This document shows positions 18,559-27,748 of a DNA stretch of 64,000 bases, piece after piece. The stretch's first letter is position 1; every line of letters begins with the position of its first letter. A program made the translations under genes and the position numbers. Location: the NCBI GenBank assembly GCA_036556425.1, contig DATBJJ010000003.1:1-64000 (forward strand), in the 5' to 3' direction. The notes under the pieces are model-generated. The model did not search any database and was not told the DNA's origin. It was given only the letters and a program-made list of their open reading frames with translations. The stretch comes from DATBJJ01 sp036556425. Lineage in GTDB: Bacteria; Acidobacteriota; Vicinamibacteria; Vicinamibacterales; 2-12-FULL-66-21.

Positions 18559-18819
18559 ATGGATCTTGCTCGTATCCGCGTCATGACGATACGGCAACAG
18601 GTCGTTCAGTATGGACAGCGCCGCATCACCCGGCGGCTGCTGCGCGCCGCGCCGTGGCTTGGCGGCGTCGTGGCGCTCGCGACGCTCGGCGCCGCGATTC
18701 GCCGCAAAGGCGCACTGCGCGGATCGGTCGACACGATGCTCGACTTCATTCCGTTCGTCGGCGGCGTGAAAAACACGGTTGAGATCGTGCGAGGCAGAGA
18801 CCTGCTGCGCGATCGTTGA
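18559..18819 (+). CDS. Small basic protein with hydrophobic segment, unknown
   Basis: An 86-residue (or 78-residue, from ATG 18583) basic protein. It contains the hydrophobic stretch APWLGGVVALATLGAAI, then RGSVDTMLDFIPFVGGVKN and a charged end RGRDLLRDR. It looks like a small single-pass membrane protein. No family is recognised. Codon use is typical of the window. It ends just before a 7-bp tandem array. Confidence 0.6.
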   Translation: MDLARIRVMTIRQQVVQYGQRRITRRLLRAAPWLGGVVALATLGAAIRRKGALRGSVDTMLDFIPFVGGVKNTVEIVRGRDLLRDR

Positions 18820-18821
18820 AC

Positions 18822-18947
18822 TCCGCTGTCCGCTGCCCGCTTTCCGCTGTCCGCTGTCCGCTGTCCGCTGTCCGCTGTCCGCTAAGAGCATGAGACCTAG
18901 TCGATCGACTGCGATCTGAACGTTCTCAGCGGACAGCGGTCAGCGGA
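18822..18947. repeat. 7-bp array TCCGCTG (9 units) followed by three inverted units
   Basis: Nine head-to-tail 7-mers at 18822-18884 (mostly TCCGCTG) are followed after 42 bases by three units of the complement CAGCGGA/T at 18927-18947. The whole fills the spacer between convergent genes and could form a hairpin. Confidence 0.9.
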
Positions 18948-18956
18948 CCGCGACCG

Positions 18957-21900
18957 TCAGAAATACACCTTCACACCCAATTGAATTTGCCGCGGCGTCG
19001 TCGAGAGCGATCGGATCGTTCCGAAGTCGGTCGCGGATCGATTGCCGTTCGGCGATCCGAAATTGCTCTTGTTCAGGACGTTGAACGCCTCGACGCGGAA
19101 CTCGAGGCGGCTCTCGCTGAGGCCGAGGCCGACGCTCTTGTGCAGTCCGAGATCGAGCGCGTAGATCGCCGGTCCGCGCGCGACGTTGCGCGGGGCGTTG
19201 CCGAACGGCTGCGTGCGGTCGGTCGGGATCACGACATTGTCGCGATTCAAGAAGTTGTCGACGGTCCCGTCGCCATACACGTCGCCATTCAGATTCGGCC
19301 GGTACGTCGGCGCGCCGCTCACCGAGAACGAGCTGCTCGGCGAGTAGCTCAGATTGACGGGCAGGCCGCTCGTCATCGTGTTGATCGCGGTCAGCCGCCA
19401 GCCGCCGACCAGGCCTTCGACGATCGGGCTCAATTCGGTCGCCCATCGGCGGCCCTGTCCGAACGGCAGCTCCCACACGACGGTCGTCGTGTTGTTCACC
19501 GGCTGGTTGTAGCCGGAGATGCCCCACTCGCCTTCCAGGTTCCGGAAGTTGACGCGGCTGTTGTCGCCGTTGTTCGCCTCGAGGTGGCCCGACGCGTTGT
19601 CGCGCGCCTTCGAGTACGTGAACGAGTTCAGCAGATACAGGCCGCGCGTGTAGCGGCGCTCGACCTTGATCTGCAGCGCGTGATAGCTCGCCTTTCCGCC
19701 GTCGAACGCCGCTTGGATGAACTGATAGCCCTGAATCGGACGGCGCGTCTGCAGCGGCACGTCCTCCCCGGCGTTGTTCGGCCGCGCCTGATTGAAATCG
19801 CCGAGGATGACGAGATTCCGGCTGCGGTTGCCGATGTAAGCAACGTCGACGAGGAGATTGGGCAACAGCTCGCGCTGCACCGTCACGTGCCAGTTCTGCA
19901 CGTTGCCGGTCTTCGTGTCCGGCGGAATGTAGTTGACGCGGCCGTTGAGCGGATTGAAGTTCGCCGGCACGTTCAAGCCTTCCGGATACCCCTGCTGCGT
20001 GAGGCGGAAGCAGGTCGTCGGCGCCTGATTCGCGGAGCAGAGGCCCTGTGACGGCTGCTGCGCGATCGCGATCGGCACGACGTGGGGGCCGTTGAACGAG
20101 AGCAGATTCTCGCCGCCGAGCCGGTTGAAGTGAATGTAGCTGGTGCCGAACGCCGATCGGACGACGGTCTTCGGCGTGATGCTGTAGGCGATGCCGAGCC
20201 GCGGCGCGAAGTTGTTCTTGTCGGGATTGACCAGCGCGCGATCCGCGATCGATCCGTCGCGCGCGGCGATGAGCGTGTTCGTCGCCGGATTGAAGTTCGT
20301 GAGGAAGTTGTCTTCCTCCCACTGCGGCGTGCCGAGCTCGTAGCGCAGCCCGAGATTGAGCGTGAGGTTCGGCTTCACGCGCCAGTCGTCCTGCACGTAG
20401 CCGAAGTGCATCCGCTGGCGGAGGTGGAAGACGAACGGGTTGACGAGCTCGTACTGGCTGCGCGCGCCAAACATGAAGTCGACGAGGTTGTACGTCGCGG
20501 GATCGGACGCGGCGCCCGTCGGCCGGCTGAACTGACCGCCGTAGGTATCCAACCCGTACTTCGGATGCACGTCGTCCACGTCGGTGTTGATGCGCTGATA
20601 CTCGTAGCCGCTCTTGATCGTGTGGCGGCCGCGAATCCATGAGTAGTTGATGCGCGCATCCCAGACGAGCGGATCCTGGAATTGCGGATTGCTGCTCTGC
20701 CGGCCCCACGCCGTCCAACCGGACACGCTCTGCTGCGTCAGCCCGCCGGCGAACACCGCGTTCGTCGGCAGCCCGGTGATGCCGAATCGATCGAGCATGT
20801 TCGGCGTGCCCGTGCCGAGCGCGGTCTTGCCCGCCTTCGTGCGCGACAGGCCGACGCGGACCTCGAGGAGTGATGCCAGGCCGAGCGTCCGCGTGACGCC
20901 GGTCGCCAGCTGCTGGTTGAGGACCTCGACGTACGCGTTCGACGGGCTGCTCGTGTCGCCAGGAATCGGCGGCGGCTCGAAGTTGTTCGCCTTGCGATGG
21001 CTGAACCGCACGAACGCGCTCGTCGCGCTGTTGAACTGCTGATCGACCTTCACGTCGAACTTGTCGTTGTAGTCCTGGCGCCGCGGGAGCGTGTCGAAGT
21101 TGTTCGAGACGCCGGCGCGCGTCGGGTCCGGCAGACCCGCGAGCACGCCGCGCGCGAATGGCGTGATTGCGGACTGCGGCACGATCCCGTCCGCATACAC
21201 CTCGTTGGTGACGGGATTGCGAATCGGCTTCCCCATGATGCCGCGGCGCTGGTCGAGCGTCGGGATGCTCGAGAACGTCACCGTCCGCTGGATCTGGCGG
21301 AAGCCTTCGTAGTTGGCGAAGAAGAACGCCTTGTCGCGCACGATCGGTCCGCCGAACACGCCGCCGAACTGGTTGCGGCTGAGCGTCGGCTTCACGCCGG
21401 ACGATGGCTTGAAGAAGCCCGTTGCGTTGAGCGACGTGTTGCGGTTGAACTCCCACGCGGTGGCGTTGAAGGAGTTCGTGCCGCTGCGAAACGTCGCGTT
21501 GATCACGGCGCCGCCGGCGCGGCCGAACTCGGCGCTGAAGTTGTTGGTCTGCACCTTGAATTCCTCAACCGCGTCGGGCGCGACCTGCACGACCTGGTTG
21601 GAGAAGCCCTGGTTGCTGGTGCCGTACGAGTTGTTGTCGACGCCGTCGAGAATGAAGTTGTTCAGCGAGCTGCGCAGGCCGTTGACGTTGAACGACGCGT
21701 CGCGCGATTCCGCGATCGACGATCGCCGCACGCCGGGGCTGAGCAGCGCGAGGTCGGCATACGCGCGGCCGTTCAGCGGCAGGTTGACGATCTGCTCGCG
21801 GCCGATGACTTGCCCGCGATCGCTCGATTCACTCTCGAGCAACCGCGCGGCGCCCGTCACCTGCACGGTCTCGCCGATGTCGCCGACCTTCATCGTCAAA

Positions 21901-22232
21901 TCGACGCGCTGCCGCGCGTTGACGGTGACGGCGATGTTGTCCGCGATGGCCGCCGAGAATCCTTGCAGCTCGGCGCGCAGGCTGTACGTGCCGACGCGGA
22001 CGTTGAGGAATTGAAAGTTCCCCGACGTGTCGGTCACCGCGGTCGCGGTGATCCCGGTGTCTGCGTTCTTGAGCGTAACGGTCGCGCCTGGAACGACGGC
22101 GCCGGACGCGTCGGCCACCGTCCCGAGCACGGTGGCGGTATCGAATTGCGCGGACGCGAGCCGCGGGACGAGCAGGCAGATCAGGGCGAGCGCCAGCGCG
22201 ACGCCCTTCGACAGACGCTGGTACAGAAACAT
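18957..22232 (-). CDS. Oar-like TonB-dependent receptor with carboxypeptidase-regulatory N-domain
   Basis: A 1091-residue outer membrane protein. The signal peptide ends at LASAQ (residue 29). A CarboxypepD_reg domain follows (TVADASGAVVPGATVTLKN to YSLRAELQGF), then a plug-like region (REQIVNLPLNGRAYADLALL; NNFILDGVDNN) and a long beta-barrel ending in the aromatic VKVYF expected for outer membrane assembly. GGAGG lies 7 bases before ATG 22232. Such large receptors are expanded in Acidobacteriota and are thought to import polymers or peptides. The substrate is unknown. Confidence 0.93.
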   Translation of the reverse strand: MFLYQRLSKGVALALALICLLVPRLASAQFDTATVLGTVADASGAVVPGATVTLKNADTGITATAVTDTSGNFQFLNVRVGTYSLRAELQGFSAAIADNIAVTVNARQRVDLTMKVGDIGETVQVTGAARLLESESSDRGQVIGREQIVNLPLNGRAYADLALLSPGVRRSSIAESRDASFNVNGLRSSLNNFILDGVDNNSYGTSNQGFSNQVVQVAPDAVEEFKVQTNNFSAEFGRAGGAVINATFRSGTNSFNATAWEFNRNTSLNATGFFKPSSGVKPTLSRNQFGGVFGGPIVRDKAFFFANYEGFRQIQRTVTFSSIPTLDQRRGIMGKPIRNPVTNEVYADGIVPQSAITPFARGVLAGLPDPTRAGVSNNFDTLPRRQDYNDKFDVKVDQQFNSATSAFVRFSHRKANNFEPPPIPGDTSSPSNAYVEVLNQQLATGVTRTLGLASLLEVRVGLSRTKAGKTALGTGTPNMLDRFGITGLPTNAVFAGGLTQQSVSGWTAWGRQSSNPQFQDPLVWDARINYSWIRGRHTIKSGYEYQRINTDVDDVHPKYGLDTYGGQFSRPTGAASDPATYNLVDFMFGARSQYELVNPFVFHLRQRMHFGYVQDDWRVKPNLTLNLGLRYELGTPQWEEDNFLTNFNPATNTLIAARDGSIADRALVNPDKNNFAPRLGIAYSITPKTVVRSAFGTSYIHFNRLGGENLLSFNGPHVVPIAIAQQPSQGLCSANQAPTTCFRLTQQGYPEGLNVPANFNPLNGRVNYIPPDTKTGNVQNWHVTVQRELLPNLLVDVAYIGNRSRNLVILGDFNQARPNNAGEDVPLQTRRPIQGYQFIQAAFDGGKASYHALQIKVERRYTRGLYLLNSFTYSKARDNASGHLEANNGDNSRVNFRNLEGEWGISGYNQPVNNTTTVVWELPFGQGRRWATELSPIVEGLVGGWRLTAINTMTSGLPVNLSYSPSSSFSVSGAPTYRPNLNGDVYGDGTVDNFLNRDNVVIPTDRTQPFGNAPRNVARGPAIYALDLGLHKSVGLGLSESRLEFRVEAFNVLNKSNFGSPNGNRSATDFGTIRSLSTTPRQIQLGVKVYF

Positions 22233-22315
22233 CAATTTCTCCTCCCGACGGATGTCCGATGGGACGCCGTAGCCTATCAGGTTACAGGCGGCCAATGCTA
22301 CGGCCGCCGTCGCAC

Positions 22316-22423
22316 TCACGATGTCACGACAATCAAGGCACGATGAGCGCGACGACACGATGAACACGATGAAAAAACTCTGTCGTCGTGATCGCCGTGG
22401 CCATCGTGTCCTTCGTGTCAACG
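22316..22423. repeat. Inverted array of CACGATG / CATCGTG words
   Basis: Repeated CACGATG and CACGAC words on the left (22316-22371) are followed by TCGTCGTG, CATCGTGTC and TTCGTGTC on the right. GACACGATG (22354) pairs perfectly with CATCGTGTC (22402), and CGACGACA (22350) with TGTCGTCG (22381). It lies between the Nramp-like stop and the receptor start, both on the minus strand. Confidence 0.75.
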
Positions 22424-22434
22424 GTTCGAGCACC

Positions 22435-23724
22435 CTAGTGCGTCACGTCAATCAGCGCCCGCGCCGCGAAGTAGCTCGCGAGGGCAAATAGAATCGCCAT
22501 CAGCACGTTCTCCCACCACCGATTCTTGTGCGCCGGGCCGATCAACCTCGGGCTGGCGGTGATCCACCACAACCCGCCGGCGAGCAACGGAAGCAGGATC
22601 ACTTGCGCGCTGTTCGCGGCGAGCGTCAGCGCCACGAACCCCGGCATGCCGGGCATCGTCCACACGAGCGGCGTCGCGAGGCACGAGATCGCAATCCATC
22701 GATAGCACGCGTGATGACGGTAGTCGGCGGTGAGCGGGCCGGACGGCGTCTGCCAGCGCAGCCACGCATGCGTGCCGAGCCGGCCCAAGCCTGCGGCGTG
22801 GCCGATGATCGACGTGTAGACTGCGGAAAAGATCCCCGCGTAGAAGAGCAGGCGGCCCGGCTCGCCGAGCAGCGTGCTGAGAAGGTTCGGGAGATCGTCG
22901 AGCGTCGCGATGTGCTTGTCGGGATAGAGAACCTCCGCGCCGAGGACCCAGATCGCGAGGTTGAGGACGAGCATCGCGATCACGCCGAGCAGGAAATCGT
23001 AGAACTGCACGCGCCGGTACTCGGGGCCGCGCCAGCCTTTCGCGTCGAGGAAGTACGGATAGACGAGATTCATCAGCGATCCGCCGACCGCGCCGATCAT
23101 CGCGAGCGCCACCTTCCACGGATCGTACGCGCCGTGCTGGCCCGGCATCTCGAGGCGCACGAGCCCGCGCGCGACGTTCAACGGATCGAAGCCGACCCAG
23201 ATCGCGCAGCCGAGAAACGACGCCGAAAGTACCGCGAGGAAGAAAAAGAACACGAGCTCCAGCCCGCGGAAGCTCGGTCGAAACACGAGATAGAACCCGA
23301 GACCATTCCACGCGATTGCCCACTGCCAGATCGCGCCGAAGCCGAACACGTTGCGGCTCACTTCTCCGACACCGCGCGTCATGTACGAGCCATAGACGTG
23401 GCCCATCACGATCGCTGCAAAAAACAGAACCGGCGCGTAGAACCGGTTCAACCGGACGAGCCCGTCGAGCACCCCTTCGCCGTGTTGATTGCACAGGTGA
23501 TACCTGACGATGAGCGACACGAACAGGAATCGGAATAGAATCGCGACCACGAACACCCACAGCAGCGCGTAGCCGTAGTTCGCGCCGGCGGTGGCCATGT
23601 CGACGACGTCGCCCGCGCCGAGCCACGTGAGCACGATCACGATCCCCGGTCCGAACGAGCGGACGTATTCGGCGAAGGTCCGCGGCACGGGCGGCCGCGT
23701 TGCAGGGGTTGTGAGCTGTGTCAT
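22435..23724 (-). CDS. Nramp-like transporter lacking canonical metal-site motifs
   Basis: A 429-residue polytopic protein with about 11 helices. TM1 reads GPGIVIVLTWLGAGDVVDMA (residues 25-44) and continues into TAGANYGYALLWV, clearly aligned with Nramp GPG...DPGN...AGAxYGYxLLW. The metal-binding DPGN is replaced by GAGD (36-39). The TM6 motif MPH(N) is also missing; the segment is GAVGGSLMNLVYPYF (211-225). The substrate is therefore probably not Mn2+/Fe2+ in the usual way. Divergent from the esterase by 41 bases. Confidence 0.85.
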   Translation of the reverse strand: MTQLTTPATRPPVPRTFAEYVRSFGPGIVIVLTWLGAGDVVDMATAGANYGYALLWVFVVAILFRFLFVSLIVRYHLCNQHGEGVLDGLVRLNRFYAPVLFFAAIVMGHVYGSYMTRGVGEVSRNVFGFGAIWQWAIAWNGLGFYLVFRPSFRGLELVFFFFLAVLSASFLGCAIWVGFDPLNVARGLVRLEMPGQHGAYDPWKVALAMIGAVGGSLMNLVYPYFLDAKGWRGPEYRRVQFYDFLLGVIAMLVLNLAIWVLGAEVLYPDKHIATLDDLPNLLSTLLGEPGRLLFYAGIFSAVYTSIIGHAAGLGRLGTHAWLRWQTPSGPLTADYRHHACYRWIAISCLATPLVWTMPGMPGFVALTLAANSAQVILLPLLAGGLWWITASPRLIGPAHKNRWWENVLMAILFALASYFAARALIDVTH

Positions 23725-23765
23725 CGCGCGGCCGGGTATTGTGTCACGCTCGGGAGAAAACTCGC

Positions 23766-24620
23766 ATGCATGCTTCGCACACGCTCGTTGCCGCGCTGCT
23801 CGTGTCGACAGCGACGGCCGTTGCCGCTCAAACGCCCCAGGAGATTCCGCTGTGGCCCGGAGGCGCGCCCGGCTCCGAGGGAAAGACCGCGCCGGAAACG
23901 GTGACGCGATCCGCGAGCGGCGAGATCAGCGTCGCGAGCATTCACAAACCCAGCATCACGCCGTACCTTCCGGCCAAGGAAAAGGCCACGGGAACGGCCA
24001 TCCTCGTGATTCCCGGCGGCGGCCATCGCCTTCTGGCGATCACGCACGAGGGGTACAACGTCGCCGAATGGTTCAGGGATCGCGGCGTCGCCGCGTTCGT
24101 CCTCAAGCATCGCCTCGCGCGTGAAGCGGAGTCGACCTACAAGATCGACGTGGAGTCGCTCGCCGACACGAAGCGCGCAATCCGGTTGATCCGCAGCCGC
24201 GCCGCGGAGTGGAACGTCAATCCCGCGCGCATCGGCGCGATGGGATTCTCCGCCGGCGGCGAGCTCGTCTGGCTGGCGGCCTCACGGCCGGACGAAGGCA
24301 ATCCGCAATCAGCGGATGCGATCGATCGTCAGAGCTCCGCGCTGACGTTCCAGGCGCTGATCTATCCCGGACGGTCGGGAGACATTCAACCGACGGCGTC
24401 TGCGCCGCCGGTGTTCATGGCGGCGGCGTACAACGATCGACAGGACATCTCCGAAGGCCTCGCCGAAGCGTATCTGCGATTCAAGCGCGCCGGCGTCCCG
24501 GCGGAGTTGCACATGTACGGCACCGGCGGCCACGGCTTCGGCGTCCGCGTGACCAATCGTCGTCCGGTCGGACAGTGGATCGTGCGGTTTGAAGAATGGA
24601 TGAAAGAGAGTGGATGGTAA
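23766..24620 (+). CDS. Exported alpha/beta-hydrolase esterase
   Basis: A 284-residue protein with a signal peptide ending near AVAAQ (residue 21) and the ALWPGGAPG-type start of the BD-FAE/acetyl-xylan esterase-like group (IPLWPGGAPGSEG). The oxyanion hole is at VIPGGGH, the nucleophile elbow is GFSAGG, and the catalytic His is in TGGHGFG. Probably a periplasmic carbohydrate or dienelactone-type esterase. Its stop is followed after three bases by an 8-bp tandem array. Confidence 0.88.
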   Translation: MHASHTLVAALLVSTATAVAAQTPQEIPLWPGGAPGSEGKTAPETVTRSASGEISVASIHKPSITPYLPAKEKATGTAILVIPGGGHRLLAITHEGYNVAEWFRDRGVAAFVLKHRLAREAESTYKIDVESLADTKRAIRLIRSRAAEWNVNPARIGAMGFSAGGELVWLAASRPDEGNPQSADAIDRQSSALTFQALIYPGRSGDIQPTASAPPVFMAAAYNDRQDISEGLAEAYLRFKRAGVPAELHMYGTGGHGFGVRVTNRRPVGQWIVRFEEWMKESGW

Positions 24621-24623
24621 TCC

Positions 24624-24744
24624 GGGTTCACGGGTTCACGGGTTCACGGGTTCACGGGTTCACGGGTTCACGGGTTCACGGGTTCACGGGTTCAAGGTTC
24701 AAGGTTCCCGAACCCTGAACCCTGAACCTTGAACCCTGAACCCT
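24624..24744. repeat. Second GGGTTCAC array with inverted 7-bp GAACCCT array
   Basis: Eight perfect GGGTTCAC units (24624-24687), a GGGTTCAA unit and degenerate GGTTCAA words are followed by five inverted 7-mers GAACCCT/GAACCTT (24710-24744). The two halves are complementary and can fold. The element fills the spacer between the convergent esterase and ADOP genes and touches the ADOP stop codon. Confidence 0.93.
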
Positions 24745-27319
24745 ATTCATGTCTCAACGCTGTAGCGGGATTGACTGAAGCGACGCGCAGCGCGGGCACG
24801 AGACACGCGACGAACGCAACGACTGCGAGCAAGATCGCGATGACGGCAAACGTCGCCGCGTCGGGCCGGATGCTCGCGGGAAGCCCTCGCAGAAGCGGCA
24901 GCGAGCCCATCGCGCCTACCGCTCCCACCACGAGACCGATTGCGGCGAGCCGCGCGCCGCGGGCGAGGACCAGGCGCGCGACGCCGGCCGGATCCGATCC
25001 GAGCGCGAGCCGCACGGCGAACTCGCGGCGCCGCGACGTCACGCCGTACGAGATGACGCCGTAGAGCCCGATCGTCGCGAGCGTCAGCGCCAGGGCGGCG
25101 AAGAGCCCGATCAGCCAGCGATACAGATTCAGCTCCCACAGCGAGTCGGCGACGATGCGATTCATCGTCTTGACGTTGAAGATCGCGAGGATTGGATTCA
25201 CGTCGCGCACCGCGGCGCGAACCGCCGGCACGATCGCGTCAGGCGATCCGGCCGTGCTCACGACGAGCGTCATTCCAAGATTGCTCGCGATGCCTGCGTC
25301 GCGATTCACGCCCTGGTAGATCTCCGGCGCGGCCGGCCGATCCAGCCGCGACTGCCGGACGTCGCCGACTACGCCGACGATCAAGCCGCGATCCAGCTCG
25401 CGGCCGATCGGATCCTCCTCGCCGAAGTGCGCGCGCGCGAGCGCTTCGTTCACGAGCAGCATGCGCGTCGCGCCGATCGTGTCGGCCTCCGTCACCAGCC
25501 GTCCGCGAAACGGAATGCCCAGCGCCTTGAAGTAGCCGGACGTGACCGTGCGCAGCTCCGTCGTCGGCCGGTCTTCCTTGGGACGGCCGGTGATGTGGAA
25601 GTCGCCGGTCCATCCCCAGTTCTGGAGCGGAACCATCTGGATCAGTCCCGCGGCGCGGACGCCCGGGAGCGCGTTCACGCGCTCCTCGATCGCGTAGTAG
25701 TCGTGATCCGCAACGCGCGGCGTCAGGTGCAGCGTGATCACGTTGTCGGTGATCATCCCGGAGTCCGTGCGCTCGAGCAGCCGCAGCTCGCGAATGACGC
25801 CGGCCGCGCCGAAGGCGAGCACGAACGCGAGCGCGACTTCCGCGATCACGAGGCCGTCGCGGAGATAACGGTATCGGGACGCCGTCGTCCGTCCTCCGGA
25901 TTCTTTCGTGATGCTCTGCACGTCCGCGTGAGAGGCCGCGAGCGCCGGCGCCAGGCCGAAGAGCACCGCGGTGAGCACGCAGACGACGAACAGGAACGCG
26001 AACGCCTGCCAATCGAGCGCGACCTCGTGCGCGCGCGGGATCTTCGCTGCGCCAATCGTGATCAACACGCCGACGCCCCAGAATGCGAGCGCGACGCCGG
26101 CCGCGCCGCCCGCGAGCGACAGCAGGAGGCTCTCGGCGAGAAACTGGCGGACGAGGCGCGACGGTCCCGCGCCGAGCGCGGCGCGCGTGACGATCTCTTG
26201 AGCCCGCGCCGTCGTGCGCGCGAGCAGCAGATTCGCGACGTTCGCGCACGCCGCGGCAAGGACGAGGCCGACGGCGCCGAAAAGCAGCCACAACGAACGG
26301 TGCACCGCGCCGAGGACTTCATCCGCGAACGGCGTGAGCTGCACGCCGGGCGCCCGGTACGGAGGCGGCGCGACCGCATCCTGACGCTTCTGCACGAGCA
26401 GCAGCTCCTGCTCCGCCGCGCGGACCGATACCCCCGGCTTCAATCGTCCAATCACGCTCCATCGGCCGCCCGCGAGATCGTTGGGAATCCACATGTCCGT
26501 GCGCGACTCGGGCAGCGCTCCCGGAAACCCGGCCGAAGCGGCATACGGGAACTGGAAGCGATCGGGCATCACGCCGATGATGACGACCTCGCGGCGTTGG
26601 ATCACCGATCGCCTCGCGGCCGGATCCCACCGGTTGCCGTTCAGCGCGATCGTCCTGCCGACGATCGACGGATCGCGATCGAACTGTCTCGTCCACAGCG
26701 CTTCGCTGATGACCGCGACGGCGAGCGAATCGGCCTCGGCGAACGTGCGGCCGACGATCGCGCTGACGCCCAACACTGGAAAGAGCTGGCGATCGGAGGT
26801 AACGACCGTGATGCGCTCCGAGCCGGCCGGCGTCTCGAGCAGCCGGGTCGACAACTCGTAGCTCGCGAACCGTTCGAACGACTCGCTCTGGAGCCGGAAC
26901 TGATCGAGATCCGCGAGCGCGACGGGACCCGCGCCGCCGACGCGCATCATCACGCGGACTTGCACGAGCCGATCGGGATTCGCGAACGGCAGCGGCCTCA
27001 GCAGCACGCCGTTCACGATGCTGAAGATCGCCGTCGTCGCACCGGTCGCGAGCGCCAGCGATACGATCGTGACGATGGTGAAGCCGGGGGTCCGAAGCAG
27101 CGTTCGCGCCGCAAACCGCGCGTCGCGCGCGATGTCGTCGAGCCAGCGCCAACCCCACACGTCGTGCGCGCGTTCGCGGACGACGACCGGGTTGCCGAAT
27201 CGCTTCGGGTCCACCATCATCGCCCGATGCGACTCGATTTCGGTCCGCAGCGCGGCGTCGCGCGCGGAGCGGTTCAGGAGGTAGCCGATCCGGCGCAGCC
27301 ACTCGGCGATCGCATTCAT
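24743..27319 (-). CDS. ADOP-family MacB/FtsX-like ABC transporter permease (3)
   Basis: An 858-residue permease with a short N-terminal soluble segment (MNAIAEWLRRIGYLLNRSAR). Two MacB_PCD/FtsX units follow, with cores ANVANLLLARTTARAQEIVT and GVISYGVTSRRREFAVRLAL, and the end is NPATALRHE. Its padR neighbour is 19 bases upstream on the same strand. The stop lies at the edge of the repeat array. Confidence 0.92.
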   Translation of the reverse strand: MNAIAEWLRRIGYLLNRSARDAALRTEIESHRAMMVDPKRFGNPVVVRERAHDVWGWRWLDDIARDARFAARTLLRTPGFTIVTIVSLALATGATTAIFSIVNGVLLRPLPFANPDRLVQVRVMMRVGGAGPVALADLDQFRLQSESFERFASYELSTRLLETPAGSERITVVTSDRQLFPVLGVSAIVGRTFAEADSLAVAVISEALWTRQFDRDPSIVGRTIALNGNRWDPAARRSVIQRREVVIIGVMPDRFQFPYAASAGFPGALPESRTDMWIPNDLAGGRWSVIGRLKPGVSVRAAEQELLLVQKRQDAVAPPPYRAPGVQLTPFADEVLGAVHRSLWLLFGAVGLVLAAACANVANLLLARTTARAQEIVTRAALGAGPSRLVRQFLAESLLLSLAGGAAGVALAFWGVGVLITIGAAKIPRAHEVALDWQAFAFLFVVCVLTAVLFGLAPALAASHADVQSITKESGGRTTASRYRYLRDGLVIAEVALAFVLAFGAAGVIRELRLLERTDSGMITDNVITLHLTPRVADHDYYAIEERVNALPGVRAAGLIQMVPLQNWGWTGDFHITGRPKEDRPTTELRTVTSGYFKALGIPFRGRLVTEADTIGATRMLLVNEALARAHFGEEDPIGRELDRGLIVGVVGDVRQSRLDRPAAPEIYQGVNRDAGIASNLGMTLVVSTAGSPDAIVPAVRAAVRDVNPILAIFNVKTMNRIVADSLWELNLYRWLIGLFAALALTLATIGLYGVISYGVTSRRREFAVRLALGSDPAGVARLVLARGARLAAIGLVVGAVGAMGSLPLLRGLPASIRPDAATFAVIAILLAVVAFVACLVPALRVASVNPATALRHE

Positions 27320-27338
27320 CGTGTTCGCTCCGCCGAGG

Positions 27339-27668
27339 CTAGGCCGTCTCGAGCACGGTCGTGATCGCGTGCGAAAGGCGGCGGTAGTTGTCCCGTTCGA
27401 TGTCGAGCTGCTTGCGTCCGCCCGCGGTAATCCGGTACTCGCGGACTTGCCGCCCCGTCTCGGAAACCGCCGGCGTGGCCCTGACCCAGCCCTTGAGCAG
27501 CAGCTTCTGGAGCGCAGGATAGAGCGATCCTTCTTCCACGCTCAACTCGTCGTGCGAGAGCTGCGCAATGCGCTGTGCGATCGCATAGCCGTGAAGCGGC
27601 TGGCTCGCCAGCACGCGGAGGATGAGCATGACCAGCGTGCCGGGCGGGAGACCGTCTTCTCTAGGCAT
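27339..27668 (-). CDS. PadR family transcriptional regulator
   Basis: A 109-residue winged-helix protein: LPPGTLVMLILRVLASQPLH, GYAIAQRIAQ, EGSLYPALQKLLLKGWV and REYRITAGGRKQL are all typical of PadR. It precedes ADOP copy 3 and probably controls it. ATG 27668 is embedded in a long perfect inverted repeat, a likely auto-operator. Confidence 0.93.
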   Translation of the reverse strand: MPREDGLPPGTLVMLILRVLASQPLHGYAIAQRIAQLSHDELSVEEGSLYPALQKLLLKGWVRATPAVSETGRQVREYRITAGGRKQLDIERDNYRRLSHAITTVLETA

Positions 27669-27712
27669 AGTTGTCCTATGCCTAGTCTCGGCGAGCCACC
27701 CGTCGATGTCAA
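27661..27712 (-). promoter_or_regulatory. padR promoter and palindromic operator over the start codon
   Basis: CTAGGCATAG (27661-27670) and CTATGCCTAG (27676-27685) are a perfect 10-bp inverted repeat with a 5-base spacer that includes the padR start codon. A minus-strand TTGACA lies at 27712-27707, with a weak GAGACT -10 after 17 bases. Binding here would block both initiation and early elongation; this is inferred. Confidence 0.65.
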
Positions 27713-27748
27713 GAGCGCCGACCGTTTTTTATTACACTGTCGCTATCG

